Positions 24,815 to 34,900 of a stretch of DNA of 64,000 bases are shown here, in pieces; positions within the stretch are counted from its first letter, which is position 1, and each line of letters begins with the position of its first letter. The stretch is from positions 12,219 to 76,218 of the forward strand of contig NZ_JBQCFP010000110.1 in assembly GCF_051958935.1 (NCBI RefSeq), in the 5' to 3' direction. A program made the translations under genes and the position numbers. Source of the stretch: Dokdonella_A sp051958935. Its GTDB lineage: Bacteria; Pseudomonadota; Gammaproteobacteria; Xanthomonadales; Rhodanobacteraceae. The notes beneath the pieces are model-generated. The model saw nothing but the letters and a program-made list of their open reading frames with translations, was not told the origin of the DNA and did not search any database.

Positions 24815-27259
24815 ATGATGATCCGCAAACGCGCGCTCGCGCTGTGCCTCGCCCGTGCGCTGTCGGGCCTCGCCGCCGTCGCCAGTGGCCCCGCCGTCCT
24901 CGCCGCCGACGATGCGCAGGAACCGGCGGCCGACGCGAAACCGTCGGACGACGCTTCGCGCCTGGACGTCATCACGGTCACCGCGCAGAGCCGCGCGCAG
25001 GAAATGCAGGAAGTGCCGATCCCGCTTCAGATCGTCACCGCCAAGCAGATCGATACGCTCGCCGCGACCGATCTCAGCCGCATGAGCCTGTTCGTGCCGG
25101 GCCTCGTCGTCAGCGGCGAGCAGCCGACCCAGCCGAACTACCAGATCCGCGGCATTTCGACCGACGATTTCGGCGTCGGTACGGAATCGGCCGTCGGCGT
25201 CTACATCGACGGCGTCTATGCGGCGCGCTCGGGCGGCGCCCTGCTCGCCTTCAACGACGTCAAGCGCATCGAGGTGCTGAAGGGGCCGCAGGGCACGCTG
25301 TTCGGCCGCAACGCCGCCGCGGGTGCGATCTCGATCATCACGAACGAACCGTCCAACACGTTCGAGGACCGCGCGCGCGTGCGCGTCGGCAACTACGGTC
25401 GCCAGTACATCGACGGCCTGCTCAACCTGCCGCTGCGCGACGACATGGCGCTGCGCTTGAGCATCGTCGACAACCAGAGCGAAGGCTGGATCCGCGACGC
25501 GGCGAACGCGACGCGCTACGGCGGCGACGACGACTGGGGCACGCGCGCGGCCTGGCGCTGGAATGCGACCGACGATACCCGCGTGCTGCTGTCGTGGGAC
25601 CACGAGAAACTGAACCAGTTGCCGAAGGCGGCGATCGGCTTGGTCCCCCTCGCCAACGATACCTATCAGCGCCCGCCCTTTCCGCCCGATCCCTCGACGT
25701 TCCTCGATCCGCTGCACGCGCCGCTCTACAACGACACCGTCGACCCGCGCGAATCGCGCCGCTTCGACGGCGCGACCCTGTCGATCGACCACCAGTTCGG
25801 CTGGGCGAGCTTCACGTCGACGACGGCGTGGCGCGATTTCGACACGCTCAACCGCGGCGACTACGACGGTACCAACCACATCGTTAGCTACCTCTCGACC
25901 GCGAACATCGAGTCCAACAGCAGCTGGTACCAGGAGTTCAAGTTCGCCGGCAACACCGCGCTGATGGATTGGGTCGCGGGCGCGAGCTACTACAACGAGC
26001 ACGCGCACCAGACGAGCCAGACCGACATCTTCACCGATGGCATCGACACGCTCGCGCTGAACCTCTCGCCCGCGCCGACGCCGGACGGCACGCTCTACAA
26101 CTACCTCAGCCAGGTGCTCGCGCTGAATGGCTTCCCGAATACGCTCCTCGGCGAACCATGGCGCGAACAGATCTCCAACAATGGTCGCTTCAAGGCCTTC
26201 GCCGCCTATGGCGACGTGATCTGGCACCTGGGTTCCAACTGGAACCTCACGACCGGCGTGCGCTTCACCCGCGACGAGAAGACGTTCTCCTGGTTCAACG
26301 CGCCGCGCGAAGCGCCCGGCCTCGACGCGACCCTGGCACAGTTGCAGGCGGCAGGCGTGCTCGACCTCATCGGCATCCCGATCGAGACGTTCCAGCAGAA
26401 CCTCGTCTTCACCGATGCGGTCGGCGTGCCGGTCACGTTCAAGGATCGCTGGAACGATACCAGCCCGCGCGTCGTGCTCGACTACCACTTCACGCCCGAC
26501 GTGATGGGCTATGTATCCGCGACGAAGGGCTACAAGGCGGGCGGCTACAACAGCGTGCAGGTGGCCTCGCGTTTCGAACCCGAGAAGGTGTGGAACTACG
26601 AGGCGGGCGTGAAGAGCGTGTTCCCCGAATACGGGCTGCTGCTCAACGCGTCGATCTACCACTACGACTACGACAACCGCCAGTCGCTCACGCTCGATCC
26701 GAACACGGCCGGCTCCGGCGTGCCGCGCTACCTCGTCAGCAGCAGCAACCAGAAGGCGGACGGCCTAGAGATCGAGGCGCAGTGGGCGCCCACCGACGAT
26801 CTTCGCCTCAACTTCACCAGCGCCTACATCGACTCGACCTACGGCCACGCGATCTCGCCGTCCGGCGTCGACCTCGGCGGCGAACCGACCGGCGAACCGC
26901 GCTGGTCGATGTCGGCCGGCTTCGCCTACACCTGGCACGCCGTGCTCGGTGGCGACGTCGAGTTCGACCTCTCGCACGCATGGCGCGGCAAGTCGCGCTG
27001 CAATGCCGATTCCGTGCTGCAGGGCAATTGCCAGGTGAGTCCGAACTTCAGCGTCGGCAGCGCACAGCAGCGCACCGATGCACGCATCGGCTGGACCTCG
27101 GACAGCGAGCGCTTCGGTGTGGCATTCTTCGTCAACAACCTGTTCGACAAGCGCTACGTGACCGGCGTGAGCAACATCTCGGCGACCGTCTTCGGTACGC
27201 CGTACGCGCTGATCACGCCGCCGCGCATGTGGGGTATCGAAGCACTCGTGAGATTCTGA
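24815..27259 (+). CDS. TonB-dependent outer-membrane receptor
   Basis: An 814-residue receptor starting at ATG 24815 behind AAGGGG (a second ATG follows at once). Signal peptide about 1-30. A TonB-box-like DVITVTA lies at about 50-56. The plug domain (about 60-175) has VPIPLQIVTAKQID, QPNYQIRGISTDDFG and the classic VLKGPQGTLFGRNAAAGAI. The rest is a 22-strand barrel ending MWGIEALVRF, a normal final strand. There is no N-terminal signalling domain, so no FecI-type control. This branch resembles receptors for organic nutrients more than siderophores (no neighbouring iron genes), and its partners suggest an aromatic or long-chain compound; the ligand is unknown. Confidence 0.9.
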   Translation: MMIRKRALALCLARALSGLAAVASGPAVLAADDAQEPAADAKPSDDASRLDVITVTAQSRAQEMQEVPIPLQIVTAKQIDTLAATDLSRMSLFVPGLVVSGEQPTQPNYQIRGISTDDFGVGTESAVGVYIDGVYAARSGGALLAFNDVKRIEVLKGPQGTLFGRNAAAGAISIITNEPSNTFEDRARVRVGNYGRQYIDGLLNLPLRDDMALRLSIVDNQSEGWIRDAANATRYGGDDDWGTRAAWRWNATDDTRVLLSWDHEKLNQLPKAAIGLVPLANDTYQRPPFPPDPSTFLDPLHAPLYNDTVDPRESRRFDGATLSIDHQFGWASFTSTTAWRDFDTLNRGDYDGTNHIVSYLSTANIESNSSWYQEFKFAGNTALMDWVAGASYYNEHAHQTSQTDIFTDGIDTLALNLSPAPTPDGTLYNYLSQVLALNGFPNTLLGEPWREQISNNGRFKAFAAYGDVIWHLGSNWNLTTGVRFTRDEKTFSWFNAPREAPGLDATLAQLQAAGVLDLIGIPIETFQQNLVFTDAVGVPVTFKDRWNDTSPRVVLDYHFTPDVMGYVSATKGYKAGGYNSVQVASRFEPEKVWNYEAGVKSVFPEYGLLLNASIYHYDYDNRQSLTLDPNTAGSGVPRYLVSSSNQKADGLEIEAQWAPTDDLRLNFTSAYIDSTYGHAISPSGVDLGGEPTGEPRWSMSAGFAYTWHAVLGGDVEFDLSHAWRGKSRCNADSVLQGNCQVSPNFSVGSAQQRTDARIGWTSDSERFGVAFFVNNLFDKRYVTGVSNISATVFGTPYALITPPRMWGIEALVRF

Positions 27260-27263
27260 GCCG

Positions 27264-28667
27264 ATGACCGACGGCGGGCCTACCCTGCACGACCAGCATG
27301 CCCGCCTGCGCGACGCGCAGGCGCGCAGCGGCGCACCCGACCTCTCCACGCGCAAGCGCCGGCTGCGCGCGCTCGAGACGCTGATCCGCGACCACCGCGC
27401 GCAGATCGCCGAAGCGATCGCAGCGGATTTCGGCCGCCGCCCGGCCGAGGAAACCGACCTGCTCGAAGTGTTTCCGAGCCTGTCGGGCATCCGCTACGCG
27501 CGTGCGCACCTGCGCCGCTGGATGCGGCCGCGGCGGCGCTGGGCGGGGTTCTGGTTCCTGCCCGCGCGCACGGAGCTGCGCCCTCAACCGCTCGGCGTGG
27601 TCGGCATCATCGTGCCGTGGAACTACCCGCTCTACCTCGCCGCCGGGCCGCTCACCGACGCGCTCGCCGCGGGCAATCGCGTGATGCTCAAGACGAGCGA
27701 ACTCACCCCGGCCTTCGCGACCTTGCTGGCCGAGCTCGTCGCACGCCATTTCGAACCGGACGAGGTCGTCGTCGTCAATGGCGACGTCGATGTCGCTCGC
27801 GCGTTCTCGGCGCTGCCGTTCGACCACCTGTTGTTCACGGGTTCCACCGCGGTGGGCCGCGAGGTCATGCGCGCAGCCGCGGCGAACCTCGTGCCGGTCA
27901 CGCTCGAACTCGGCGGCAAGTCGCCGGCGATCATCGGTGAAGGCGCGCGCCTGCCGCATGCGATCGAACGCATCGTGCTCGGCAAGATGCTCAACGCAGG
28001 CCAGACCTGCATCGCGCCCGACTACGTGCTGCTGCCGCGCGCACGCGTGCAGGAATTCATCGACGGCGCGCGTGCGGCGGTCGGCCGGCTCTATCCGCAG
28101 CTCGCCGCGAATCCGCAGTACGCCGGCATCGCGAACGAGCGCCATCACGCGCGGCTGGGCGAACTGCGCGACGCCGCGGTCGAACAGGGCGCTGTCGCGC
28201 ACGAACTCGCCGAAGCACCGAAGGATGCGCGCGTGATCGCGCCGACCTTGCTTACCGGTGTCGACGACCGCATGGGCGTCATGCAGCAGGAGATCTTCGG
28301 ACCGCTGCTGCCGCTCGTCCCGTACGACTCGGTCGACGAGGCGATCGCCTACGTCAATGCGCGTCCGCATCCGCTCGCGCTTTACGTGTTCGACGATCGT
28401 GGCGCGGTCGTGCGGCGCGTGCTCGATGCGACGCTGGCGGGCGGCGTCAGCGTCAACGACACGATCCTGCACATCGCCCAGCACCACCTGCCGTTCGGCG
28501 GCGTCGGCGCATCGGGCATGGGTGCGTACCACGGCGAAGACGGCTTCCGTACGTTCTCGCGCATGAAACCCGTGTTCCGCCAGGCGCGCTGGAATCTCGT
28601 CGGGCTGCTGAATCCGCCGTACGGAACCATGTTCCGACGGATGCTGCGGTTGCTGCTCGGGGGCTGA
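27264..28667 (+). CDS. NAD(P)-dependent aldehyde dehydrogenase, coniferyl-aldehyde-dehydrogenase type
   Basis: The 467-residue enzyme starts 4 bp after the receptor stop. ALDH signatures are complete: VPWNYPLYLA (N120), TLELGGKSP (general base E215), NAGQTCIAPDY (nucleophile C249), EIFGPLLPLV and PFGGVGASGMGAYHG. The short length and hydrophobic C-terminal extension (LVGLLNPPYGTMFRRMLRLL) fit the coniferyl-aldehyde/fatty-aldehyde group, whose tail often anchors to membranes. It oxidises an aldehyde to the acid. Together with the upstream diheme protein and receptor it suggests import and stepwise oxidation of an alcohol or aldehyde, which is inference. Confidence 0.88.
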   Translation: MTDGGPTLHDQHARLRDAQARSGAPDLSTRKRRLRALETLIRDHRAQIAEAIAADFGRRPAEETDLLEVFPSLSGIRYARAHLRRWMRPRRRWAGFWFLPARTELRPQPLGVVGIIVPWNYPLYLAAGPLTDALAAGNRVMLKTSELTPAFATLLAELVARHFEPDEVVVVNGDVDVARAFSALPFDHLLFTGSTAVGREVMRAAAANLVPVTLELGGKSPAIIGEGARLPHAIERIVLGKMLNAGQTCIAPDYVLLPRARVQEFIDGARAAVGRLYPQLAANPQYAGIANERHHARLGELRDAAVEQGAVAHELAEAPKDARVIAPTLLTGVDDRMGVMQQEIFGPLLPLVPYDSVDEAIAYVNARPHPLALYVFDDRGAVVRRVLDATLAGGVSVNDTILHIAQHHLPFGGVGASGMGAYHGEDGFRTFSRMKPVFRQARWNLVGLLNPPYGTMFRRMLRLLLGG

Positions 28668-28674
28668 TCGCGAC

Positions 28675-28701
28675 GGCGGCACGCGCAGCGCGCGTACCGC
28701 C
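28675..28701. terminator. Hairpin between convergent ALDH and RND genes
   Basis: GGCGG-C-ACGCGC (28675-28686) pairs with GCGCGT-A-CCGCC (28690-28701), with one mismatch and a 3-nt loop, just after the ALDH stop. It lacks a T-tract on either strand. Its location between convergent genes supports a terminator role. Confidence 0.4.
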
Positions 28702-28790
28702 CATGTCGTTCCTACCGAAGTCTGGCCGAGTCCTCCTCGGGAGCAGCGGAACCCCCGATGCTCGCTGGCCTGGGCCCTCAGCCCTGCTCT

Positions 28791-31700
28791 TCAGCTCGCT
28801 GCCGGCTTCGCCGTGGCGCCGAAGCGGCCCTTCGCGTCGGCGATCACGCGGCGCATCCACAGGCTCGAATCGTCGAGCAGCGAGTAGATGCACGGCAGCG
28901 CGAGCAGGGTCACGATCGTCGAGAACGTTAGGCCACCGGCGATCGCGCGTGCCATCGGGAAGTACGGCGGGCCGTCGCTCCACGCTTCGGCGCCGCCGAG
29001 CGCGAGCGGCAGCATGCCGAGGATCGCGGTCGCCATCGTCATGAGCACGGGGCGCAGGCGCTCCATCGCGCCGAGCACGAGCGCCTCGGTGCGCAGGTGG
29101 CCGTGGTGGCGCAATTGGTTAATGTGCACGATCATCACGATGCCGTTGTTCACGACCACGCCCATGAGGATCAGGATGCCGATCGCGGCCATGATCGAGA
29201 ACGTCGTGCCGCTCAGCCAGAACAGCCAGAACACGCCGAACACGGAGAACACGAACGTCGTGAGGATCGCGAGCGGGTAGATCAGCGATTCGAACATCGC
29301 GCACATGACGATGTAGACGAGCACGAGTGCGATCAGCGTGTTGAAGAGCATCTGCTGGCCGGCCTGGTCTTCGCGGTCGAAGCCTTCGCCGAAGCTCCAG
29401 CGGTAGCCGGGCGGGAACGCGAACGTGTCGAGCGCCTCGGTGATTTCCTTGCGCGCGTCCTGCATCGTCTTCTTCTCGCCGAGGTTCGCCGTGATCTTCA
29501 GCGCGGTGAGGCGATCGACGCGCTGGATCGCCGACGCGGTCTCGTGCGAGTCGGTGCGCAGCATCGTCAGCAGCGGCACCTGCGTTCCGTCGGGCGCGCG
29601 CAGCTTGAAGTCGGACAGGCCGGCGAGGCTCTGCGTGTCCGCGCCCTGGAAGCGCAGCCATACCGGCAACTGGCGATCGTCGGCATGGAAATCCTTGAGC
29701 GGCATGCCGCGCAGCGCGATCTGGATGTAGTTGGCGACGGTCTGCGCGTCGAAGCCGTACTGCTTGGCGCGGATGCGATCGACCTGGGTCGCGACCTCGC
29801 GGTCGCCGTTGCCCTTCTCGGCGCGCACGTCGCGCAGGCTTGGCAGGTGCGAGAGCACATTGATCACGTTCGGCGCGATCTCGCGCAGCTCCTCCATCGA
29901 GTCGCCGATCAGCGAGATGTCGACACCGCCACCGAGGCCGCCGTCGCCGTTGCCGTCGAAACCGACCTTGCCGGTCGCGAGTTTGGGCAGGCCCTTGCGG
30001 ATGTCCTCCTTGATCGCCGACGATGGACGGTTGCTGCCCATGCCGAACAGGTCCTTGACCCATTCGACGACGCCCGGCTTCTTGTCCTGCAGCAGCACGC
30101 GCGTCATCGCCTGGCCCTGCTCGGAGTACCAGGTGTAGATCGACGCGATCTCGAACTTCTCGCGGTTGTCGTTGAGGTACTTCTCGACCTTCATGACCTC
30201 GGGCTTGAGGTCCTGCAGGCGGTAGTTGGCGTTGAGCTGGTAGAACATGCGCAGGTTGCGCGCCTCGCCGCCGCCGAAGAAATCCATCTTCGTCTGCGTC
30301 ATCGGCACGAAGCTCGCGATCACGAGGCCGAGCACGCCGAGCATGGTCCACCGCCGGTGGGCGAGCGTCCAGGCGACGAAGCGGCCGTAACGGTCGCGCA
30401 GGCGCGTGATCGCGTTCTCGTGGCCGATGAACTTCGGCGGCGGCATGCGCGCGGCGAACATCGGAACGATGCTGACCGCGACCAGCCACGAGGCGAGGTG
30501 CGCGATCGACATCGCGATCGCGACCTGGGCGAGGAAGATCGAAATGTTGTTCGCCTCGCCGAAGATGTTAGGCAGGAACACGACCACGCTCGACAGCGTA
30601 CCCGCGGCGATCGCGACGCCGACGACCTGCGTGCCCTGCACCGCGCAGTACCACGGCTTGTCGGGATATTTCTCGCGGTACTGGTAGATGCTCTCGACCA
30701 CCACGACCGCGTTGTCGACGAGCATGCCGACCGCGAGCAGCAGGCCCATCATCGACAGCACGTTGAGGCTGATGCCGAAGAAGTACATGCAGCCGAGCGT
30801 CATCACGAAACAGATCGGGATCGACAGCGACACCATCAGCGTCGACGGCCAGTCGCGCAGGAAGAAGAACAGCACGAGCACGGACAGCAGCGTGCCCTCG
30901 AGGCCGGCCTTGCCGAGCTGCGACAGCGAGCCGGTCACGCTTTCCGCCTGGCTCTCCATCGCGTAGACCTGCATGCCCTTGAGTTCGGGCGAGGCCTGGA
31001 TCTTCTTCACTTCGGCCATCACCGCGGTGCCGACGTCGACGAGGTTGGCGTTGCGTTCGCGCCGGATGTCGACGCCGATCGCCGGCTTGCCGTCGAGGCG
31101 ACGCGCGAAATCGACGCGCGCGGGGCGCAGGGTCACGGTCGCGATATCGCCGAGCTTGAGGCCCTTCGCGTCGAGCAGCACCGCGCGGATGTCGTCGAGC
31201 GTGCGCCACTGGCCCTGCGGCTGCACGCGGAAGCGCGTGCCGGCAGCATCGACCTGCCCGGCCGAGATCGCGAAGTTCGCGTTCGAGAGCTTCGTGTAGA
31301 GGTCGTTGAGGTTGATGTTGTGCGCGCTGAGGCGGTCCGACGACAGTTCGATCTGCACCTCCGGCTTGCCGATGCCGGAAATGTCGACGTTGGCGACGCC
31401 GGGGATGCGCTCGAGCGGGCGCTTGATCTCGCGCTCTATCAATTCGTACGCGTTCGAAAGGTCGGCGCCATTGGAGGCGATGCGCAGCTGAAGCACGGGC
31501 TCGTCCGAGGTCGAGAACTTCTGCACGAAGTAGCGCTGCATGTCCGACGGCAGCTCGGAGCGGATCGCGTCGATCTTTTCGCGCGCCTGCACCGCCTTGA
31601 TCGCGACGCTCTCGCCCCACTTGAACTCCATGAAGATCTGCGCGGACTCGGCGTCCGAGGTGGAGTTCATGCGCTTGACGCCGGGCAAGGTCGCGAGTGC

Positions 31701-31907
31701 TTCCTCGACCGGGCGCGTAATCGTGCGCTCGATCTCCGCCGGGGTCGAACCCGGGTACGGGATCTGCACGAACAGGAACGGCGCGTCGATGCTCGGGAAC
31801 TGTTCGAGCGGCAGCCTGAAGGCGGCGATCAGGCCGATCACCACCATCGTCACGAAGAACATGATCGCCGTGACGGGCCGCTTCAGGCTGAGCTCGGCGA
31901 GTGTCAT
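28791..31907 (-). CDS. RND efflux transporter, second pump of the operon
   Basis: The 1038-residue inner-membrane pump of the AcrB/HAE1 superfamily starts at ATG 31907, overlapping the upstream pump's stop (ATGA). Twelve membrane helices and two large periplasmic loops are apparent. TM1 begins LSLKRPVTAIMFFVTMVVIG; porter loop PFLFVQIPYPGSTPAEIE; TM4 reads AVGMLVDNAVVVVES, with a single Asp where AcrB has two. The C-terminal half repeats the fold (TFSIMAAIGILILMGVVVNNGIVMI). The pump is driven by proton motive force and exports drugs, detergents or metabolites. A glycine-rich insertion (GNGDGGLGGG) lies in the second periplasmic loop. Confidence 0.88.
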   Translation of the reverse strand: MTLAELSLKRPVTAIMFFVTMVVIGLIAAFRLPLEQFPSIDAPFLFVQIPYPGSTPAEIERTITRPVEEALATLPGVKRMNSTSDAESAQIFMEFKWGESVAIKAVQAREKIDAIRSELPSDMQRYFVQKFSTSDEPVLQLRIASNGADLSNAYELIEREIKRPLERIPGVANVDISGIGKPEVQIELSSDRLSAHNINLNDLYTKLSNANFAISAGQVDAAGTRFRVQPQGQWRTLDDIRAVLLDAKGLKLGDIATVTLRPARVDFARRLDGKPAIGVDIRRERNANLVDVGTAVMAEVKKIQASPELKGMQVYAMESQAESVTGSLSQLGKAGLEGTLLSVLVLFFFLRDWPSTLMVSLSIPICFVMTLGCMYFFGISLNVLSMMGLLLAVGMLVDNAVVVVESIYQYREKYPDKPWYCAVQGTQVVGVAIAAGTLSSVVVFLPNIFGEANNISIFLAQVAIAMSIAHLASWLVAVSIVPMFAARMPPPKFIGHENAITRLRDRYGRFVAWTLAHRRWTMLGVLGLVIASFVPMTQTKMDFFGGGEARNLRMFYQLNANYRLQDLKPEVMKVEKYLNDNREKFEIASIYTWYSEQGQAMTRVLLQDKKPGVVEWVKDLFGMGSNRPSSAIKEDIRKGLPKLATGKVGFDGNGDGGLGGGVDISLIGDSMEELREIAPNVINVLSHLPSLRDVRAEKGNGDREVATQVDRIRAKQYGFDAQTVANYIQIALRGMPLKDFHADDRQLPVWLRFQGADTQSLAGLSDFKLRAPDGTQVPLLTMLRTDSHETASAIQRVDRLTALKITANLGEKKTMQDARKEITEALDTFAFPPGYRWSFGEGFDREDQAGQQMLFNTLIALVLVYIVMCAMFESLIYPLAILTTFVFSVFGVFWLFWLSGTTFSIMAAIGILILMGVVVNNGIVMIVHINQLRHHGHLRTEALVLGAMERLRPVLMTMATAILGMLPLALGGAEAWSDGPPYFPMARAIAGGLTFSTIVTLLALPCIYSLLDDSSLWMRRVIADAKGRFGATAKPAAS

Positions 31908-34900
31908 GCGTGCTGCCCCTGCGCCGGACCTTCGATCGGCAGATCCTCGTCCGCGCCGACGTGCTCGGCCTTGGCGCGATGGCGCTCGCCGCGCGCGACG
32001 TACCACTCGTCGCCGCGGCGATCGAGCAGGTCGTACACGATCGGGATCACGACGAGGGTGAGCAGGGTCGACACGGCGAGGCCGCCGATCACGGTGAGAG
32101 CCATCGGCGCGCGCACCTCGGCGCCTTCGCCCCAGCCGAGCGCGAGCGGCGCGAAGCCGATCAGCGTGCACAGCGTGGTCATCACGATCGGGCGCAGGCG
32201 CGATTCGGCGCCCTGCGCGAGCGCCTCGCGCTTGGGCACGCCCGCTCCGCGCAACTGGTTCACGCGATCGATCAGCACGATCGCGTTCTTCACGACGATG
32301 CCGACCAGCATGATGAGGCCGATGAACACGACCACCGAAATCGCCGAACCCGAGAGCTTCAGAGCGAGGATCGCGCCGACCGCGGCGAGCGGGATCGAGA
32401 ACATGATCACGAACGGATGCAGCAGCGACTCGAACTGCGACGCCATCACGAGGTAGACGAGGAAGATCGCGAGGCCGAGCGCGAACACCAGGGACTGCAC
32501 CGAGGAATCGAGTTCCTCGCTCTGGCCGCCGATGCGCACCTTGACGCCCGCGGCGAGCGGGTTGTTCGCGACGAGGCCCTCGACTTCCTTGACCGCGCTG
32601 GCGAGGTCGCCGTGGCGAAGGTTCGCCGAGACGATCGCGACGCGTTCCTGGCTCACGCGATGGATTTCGCTCGGCCCTTCCGTCGCGATGACATCGGCGA
32701 CCGCGGACAGGCGCACCGGCGTGTCCGCGCTCGACTGCGCGGTTTCGCTGACGCCATTGCCGCTCCCCCCGGAAGTGCCGCTGCCCGAATCGCCGCTGCC
32801 GATCGCGCCCGCCGCGCTGCTCGTCGAACCGGTGCTCGCACCCTTCGCGGAAATGTAGCCGACGACGAGATTGCGCACGTCCTCGACGCCGGTGCGGTCG
32901 GCGGCACGTGCACGCACGAGCACGTCGATCTTGCGGTCGCGGAAGTCGTAGCGCGTGGCGACTTCGCCCTTCACCTTGCGCACGACGCGATCGGCGATCT
33001 CGCGCGTGGTGAGGCCGAGCGCGGCGGCACGATCCTGGTCGAAGTGCACCTGGATCTCCGGATAGCCGCCTTCGACCGTCGACTTGACGTCGGCGAAGCG
33101 CGGCGAATCCTTCATGAGTCCGGCGAGGCGCTGGCCGCCCTTGGCGAGGGCTTCGAGGTCGTAACCGCGGATCTCGATTTCGAGTGGTGCGGAGAAACTG
33201 AAGAGCTCCGGGCGCGCGAACTTCACGTTCGCATCGGCGCGCGTCATGCCGCTGCGCAGGCGCTCGACTTCGGCCGCCTCGACCTTCTTGCTGCCGCCAT
33301 CCTTGAGCGCGATCGACAGGCGCGCGATGTTCTCGCCCGACTCGGTCGGGTTCGCATCGAGGCGCGTGCCGGTGCCGGCGACACCGTAGATCGACTCCAC
33401 GCCAGGATCCTTGGCGTGGCGCGTCGAGATCTCGTCGACGACCTTGTCGGTTTCGGCGAGCGGCGTGCCCGGCGGCAGCGTCACCGTCATGTTGAAGCGG
33501 CCTTGGGCGAGCTGCGGGATGAGGTCGAGGCCGAGGGTCGGCACCAGCGCGAGCGTCGCGGCGAGCGCGACGACGGCGAATCCGAGCACAGGCCACGGCC
33601 GTTCGATCGCCTTCGGCAGGAAGCCATGGTACGCCTTCGCCGCACGCTCGTACGGCCACAGCACGACGGCCGCGATACGCTTGAGCACGTAGCCAATGCC
33701 GGCGCCGATCGGCCGGAACACGATGAATCCGAGCAACGTGAACAGGCGCACGATGAAGGAGATCACGAACATCACGAGCAACGTGACGACGTAGACCAGC
33801 GCGAGCAGCACCGAGAACGGCAGCATCAGCACGAGCATCGCCCAGCGCAGCACCGCCGGCCAGCGCTTCCTGAGCGGCCACGTGATCATCGGGAGGACCG
33901 AACGGGTCTTGCGCCAGAGCGGGTCGCCCTGTACCGGCTCGTCCTTGTAGGCGAGCGGCGAGCGTCCTTTCAGCGAGGCGAGCATCGGGATCAGCGTCAT
34001 CGCGACGACGAGCGAGGTGAGCATCGCGAACGTGATCGTGAGCGCCTGGTCGCGGAACAGCTGGCCGGCGACGCCCTGCACGAACACGAGCGGGAAGAAC
34101 ACCGCGACCGTCGTCAACGTCGAAGCCGTGACCGCCATGCCGACTTCGGCCGTGCCGCGCACCGCGGCTTCGAGGATCGACGCGCCCTGCTCGCGCAACC
34201 GCGCGATGTTCTCGAGCACGACGATCGAGTCGTCAACGACCATGCCGGTCGCGAGTGCGAGGCCTCCGAGCGACATCACGTTGAGCGACAGATGCAGCTG
34301 GTCCATGAAGAAGAACGTCGCGATCAGCGACACCGGCAGCGACAGGGAGATGATGAACGTGCTCCACGAATCGCGCAGGAAGAAGAAGATGATGAGGATC
34401 GCCAGTACACCGCCGATCAGCGCGTCCTTCTTGACGTCGCTGAGCGCGCCTTCGATGAATACCGACTGGTCCTCGATCATCGAGAGGTCGGTGTCGGTGG
34501 GCAGCGTCTTCTTGAGGCGCTCGATCTCGGCCTTGACCGAGTTGGCGACATTGACCGTGTTGGCGTCGCCTTCCTTGTAGATCGCGAGCTCGATCGCCTC
34601 GTGGCCGTCGATGCGCACGATGCCTTCGCGCTCCTTGAAGCCCTGGCGCACCTCGGCGATGTCCTTGAGGCGGATCGGCACCGTGCCGTCGATCTTGACG
34701 AGCAGCTCGCGCATCTCGTCGAGCGTCCTGAACTGGTTGATCGTGCGCACGAGGAAGCGCTGGCTGCCTTCGTCGATGCGGCCGCCCGAGGCGTTGACGT
34801 TCTCGTTCTTGAGGCGCGTGTTGACGTCGTTGATGTCGATGCCGAGGCGCGCGAGCTTCTGCTGGTCGATCAGCACCTCGATCTCGTCCTCGAGGCCGCC

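Noticed and set aside
29097..32456. A plus-strand open frame of about 1100 codons opposite the RND pumps
   Set aside because: Translation is dominated by Arg, His, Asp and Glu with no domain, and it mirrors the strongly supported RND genes. It is a frame shadow caused by high GC at third positions.
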